A stretch of DNA of 64,000 bases. Origin: Bacteroidetes bacterium RIFCSPLOWO2_12_FULL_35_15 (lineage in GTDB: Bacteria; Bacteroidota; Bacteroidia; 2-12-FULL-35-15). The stretch is from assembly GCA_001769385.1 (NCBI GenBank), contig MEPB01000019.1, positions 1 to 64,000 on the forward strand. Reading direction: 5' to 3'. Positions 62,864 to 64,000 of this stretch are shown piece by piece. Each line of letters opens with the position of its first letter. Position 1 is the stretch's first letter. Below the pieces are notes generated by a model, which made no database searches, was not told the origin of the DNA, and worked only from the letters and a program-made list of their open reading frames with translations. A program made the position numbers and the translations under genes.

Positions 62864-63523
62864 ATGAAATTTAATGATAGAATGAATGATTTGTGTTACA
62901 AACCAAGTTTATTTGGAGTTACTTCATCGGAAGATATTTATTGGTATTCTGTGGGATATAGCTTTGTAGAAAGAAATTATGGAAAAGTAAATATGGAAAC
63001 AAATCATATTCTTAGTAAATTTCAAAATTTTATTCTATCAAAATATAATGTCTCTTCTTTTCTGAATTGGGGGATTTTGATAAGAGGAATTGCAATAAGT
63101 GATTCAAAGTCGATTGCACTTTTTAAAGAGTTATTTAACAATGTTAAAATAGAAGAGACTCCATTTAATAATTTTTGCTCTTACAATAAAGAACAAATTG
63201 AAAGAAAAATTACATTTAAGGATTTGCTTCAAAATATTATCGCCGAAACAAATATTAATAATATACTTCAACTTCAAATGTTTCTTTTAGGCTTTGAACT
63301 AGCTTATATCGATTTTCAAATTGAGGATAATGAGTTTAATTGGTTTCGCAAAAATAAAGTGCATTTAAATGAAAGTATTTTGGAGGAACTTGAACTGCCA
63401 TTATATTTAAATAGTGAGCTACAATTATTCGCAAGATTTTATCCAACTCCGCTGGAGGCAATTGATTTTTTTATTAAGAGGGCGTTAGCTCTATACTATG
63501 TGGACAATAAAGGTTTGCACTAA
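62864..63523 (+). CDS. candidate immunity protein for the papain-like tip
   Basis: 219 aa, 7 nt after the toxin stop, no signal peptide, no recognised family. Confidence 0.6.
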   Translation: MKFNDRMNDLCYKPSLFGVTSSEDIYWYSVGYSFVERNYGKVNMETNHILSKFQNFILSKYNVSSFLNWGILIRGIAISDSKSIALFKELFNNVKIEETPFNNFCSYNKEQIERKITFKDLLQNIIAETNINNILQLQMFLLGFELAYIDFQIEDNEFNWFRKNKVHLNESILEELELPLYLNSELQLFARFYPTPLEAIDFFIKRALALYYVDNKGLH

Positions 63524-63697
63524 ATAGTAAGCCCATATAATGCTCGTTGACACTATAGGTGATAGGTAGTCCAGTAGGCACTATAGATGGCAGACGCTAA
63601 GATTAAGCGTTGGCAAAGTGTATCAGGTCTTAGTGACTTTTGTTACCTGTAAGCTGCGCTTACAAAATGCTGTAAATGTTCTTTGAAAAGATTGTTC

Positions 63698-63805
63698 TTC
63701 CTTTGGCTCGCCCATGCCCGGCAGGAGTTACACAAGTTCTACCGGATATCGTTACGGATTTAATGGAAAAGAAAGTGATTTTGAAGTTAAGAATATTGCG
63801 CTTTA
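63698..63805 (+). pseudogene. third Rhs core remnant, truncated
   Basis: Reads SFGSPMPGRSYTSSTGYRYGFNGKESDFEVKNIAL* then stops; no toxin domain follows. Confidence 0.85.
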
Positions 63806-64000
63806 ATTAATTTTATAAATTATGCTTTAATTTGAGTGCTTTTTTCTATTTGTAAGCAGAACTTATATGTAAAAAGTCACACAACCCTACCGAGACCTTC
63901 CGTCTATTGTGCCTGCCGGGCCTTTATTTACATGACTTTTTTTATTCTAATAATGATTGTATCTTTCTTGTAATTCTCCAATTGTAATAACCTTTGATTA

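Noticed and set aside
63871-63941. AAAAAGTCA...TGACTTTTT inverted repeat considered as mobile-element ends
   Set aside because: Only 9 bp arms, no transposase and no visible target duplication; could be chance in AT-rich DNA.

Overview
AT-rich Bacteroidota chromosomal window. All annotation is by reading the supplied translations and sequence; no searches were run. (1) 0-12 kb is mostly housekeeping: murF, a HepT/MntA-type toxin-antitoxin pair, acyl-CoA dehydrogenase, anmK, an MscS channel, a tonB/exbB/exbD cluster with a partial tandem duplication, folC and tRNA-Val(TAC). (2) 12.3-53 kb is a type IX secretion (T9SS) surface-protein island. It has two histidine kinase/LytTR response-regulator pairs, a secreted protein with a peptidase S74-like chaperone end, and a ~21 kb minus-strand gene run of four very large T9SS cargo proteins (two with type A, two with type B C-terminal domains) plus one small exported orphan. 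It ends with a 2861-aa SprB-like protein of about 30 Cys-rich repeats followed directly by a PorP/SprF-family gene. (3) 53-60 kb holds a haem-binding protein, Mrp/ApbC, a NifU C-terminal-domain protein, a GDSL-like protein, a hairpin-rich intergenic element and a TonB-dependent receptor. (4) 60-63.9 kb is an array of orphan Rhs C-terminal tips. Two tips share an identical 147-bp core and carry different toxin domains (M91/NleD-like metallopeptidase; papain-fold-like), each followed by a candidate immunity gene. A third tip is truncated. All three are cut at the same point of the Rhs core and preceded by the decamer GTTCTTTGAA. The strongest candidates for undescribed biology are the regulated adhesin island with its exported orphan, and the orphan Rhs-tip array with its shared boundary motif.
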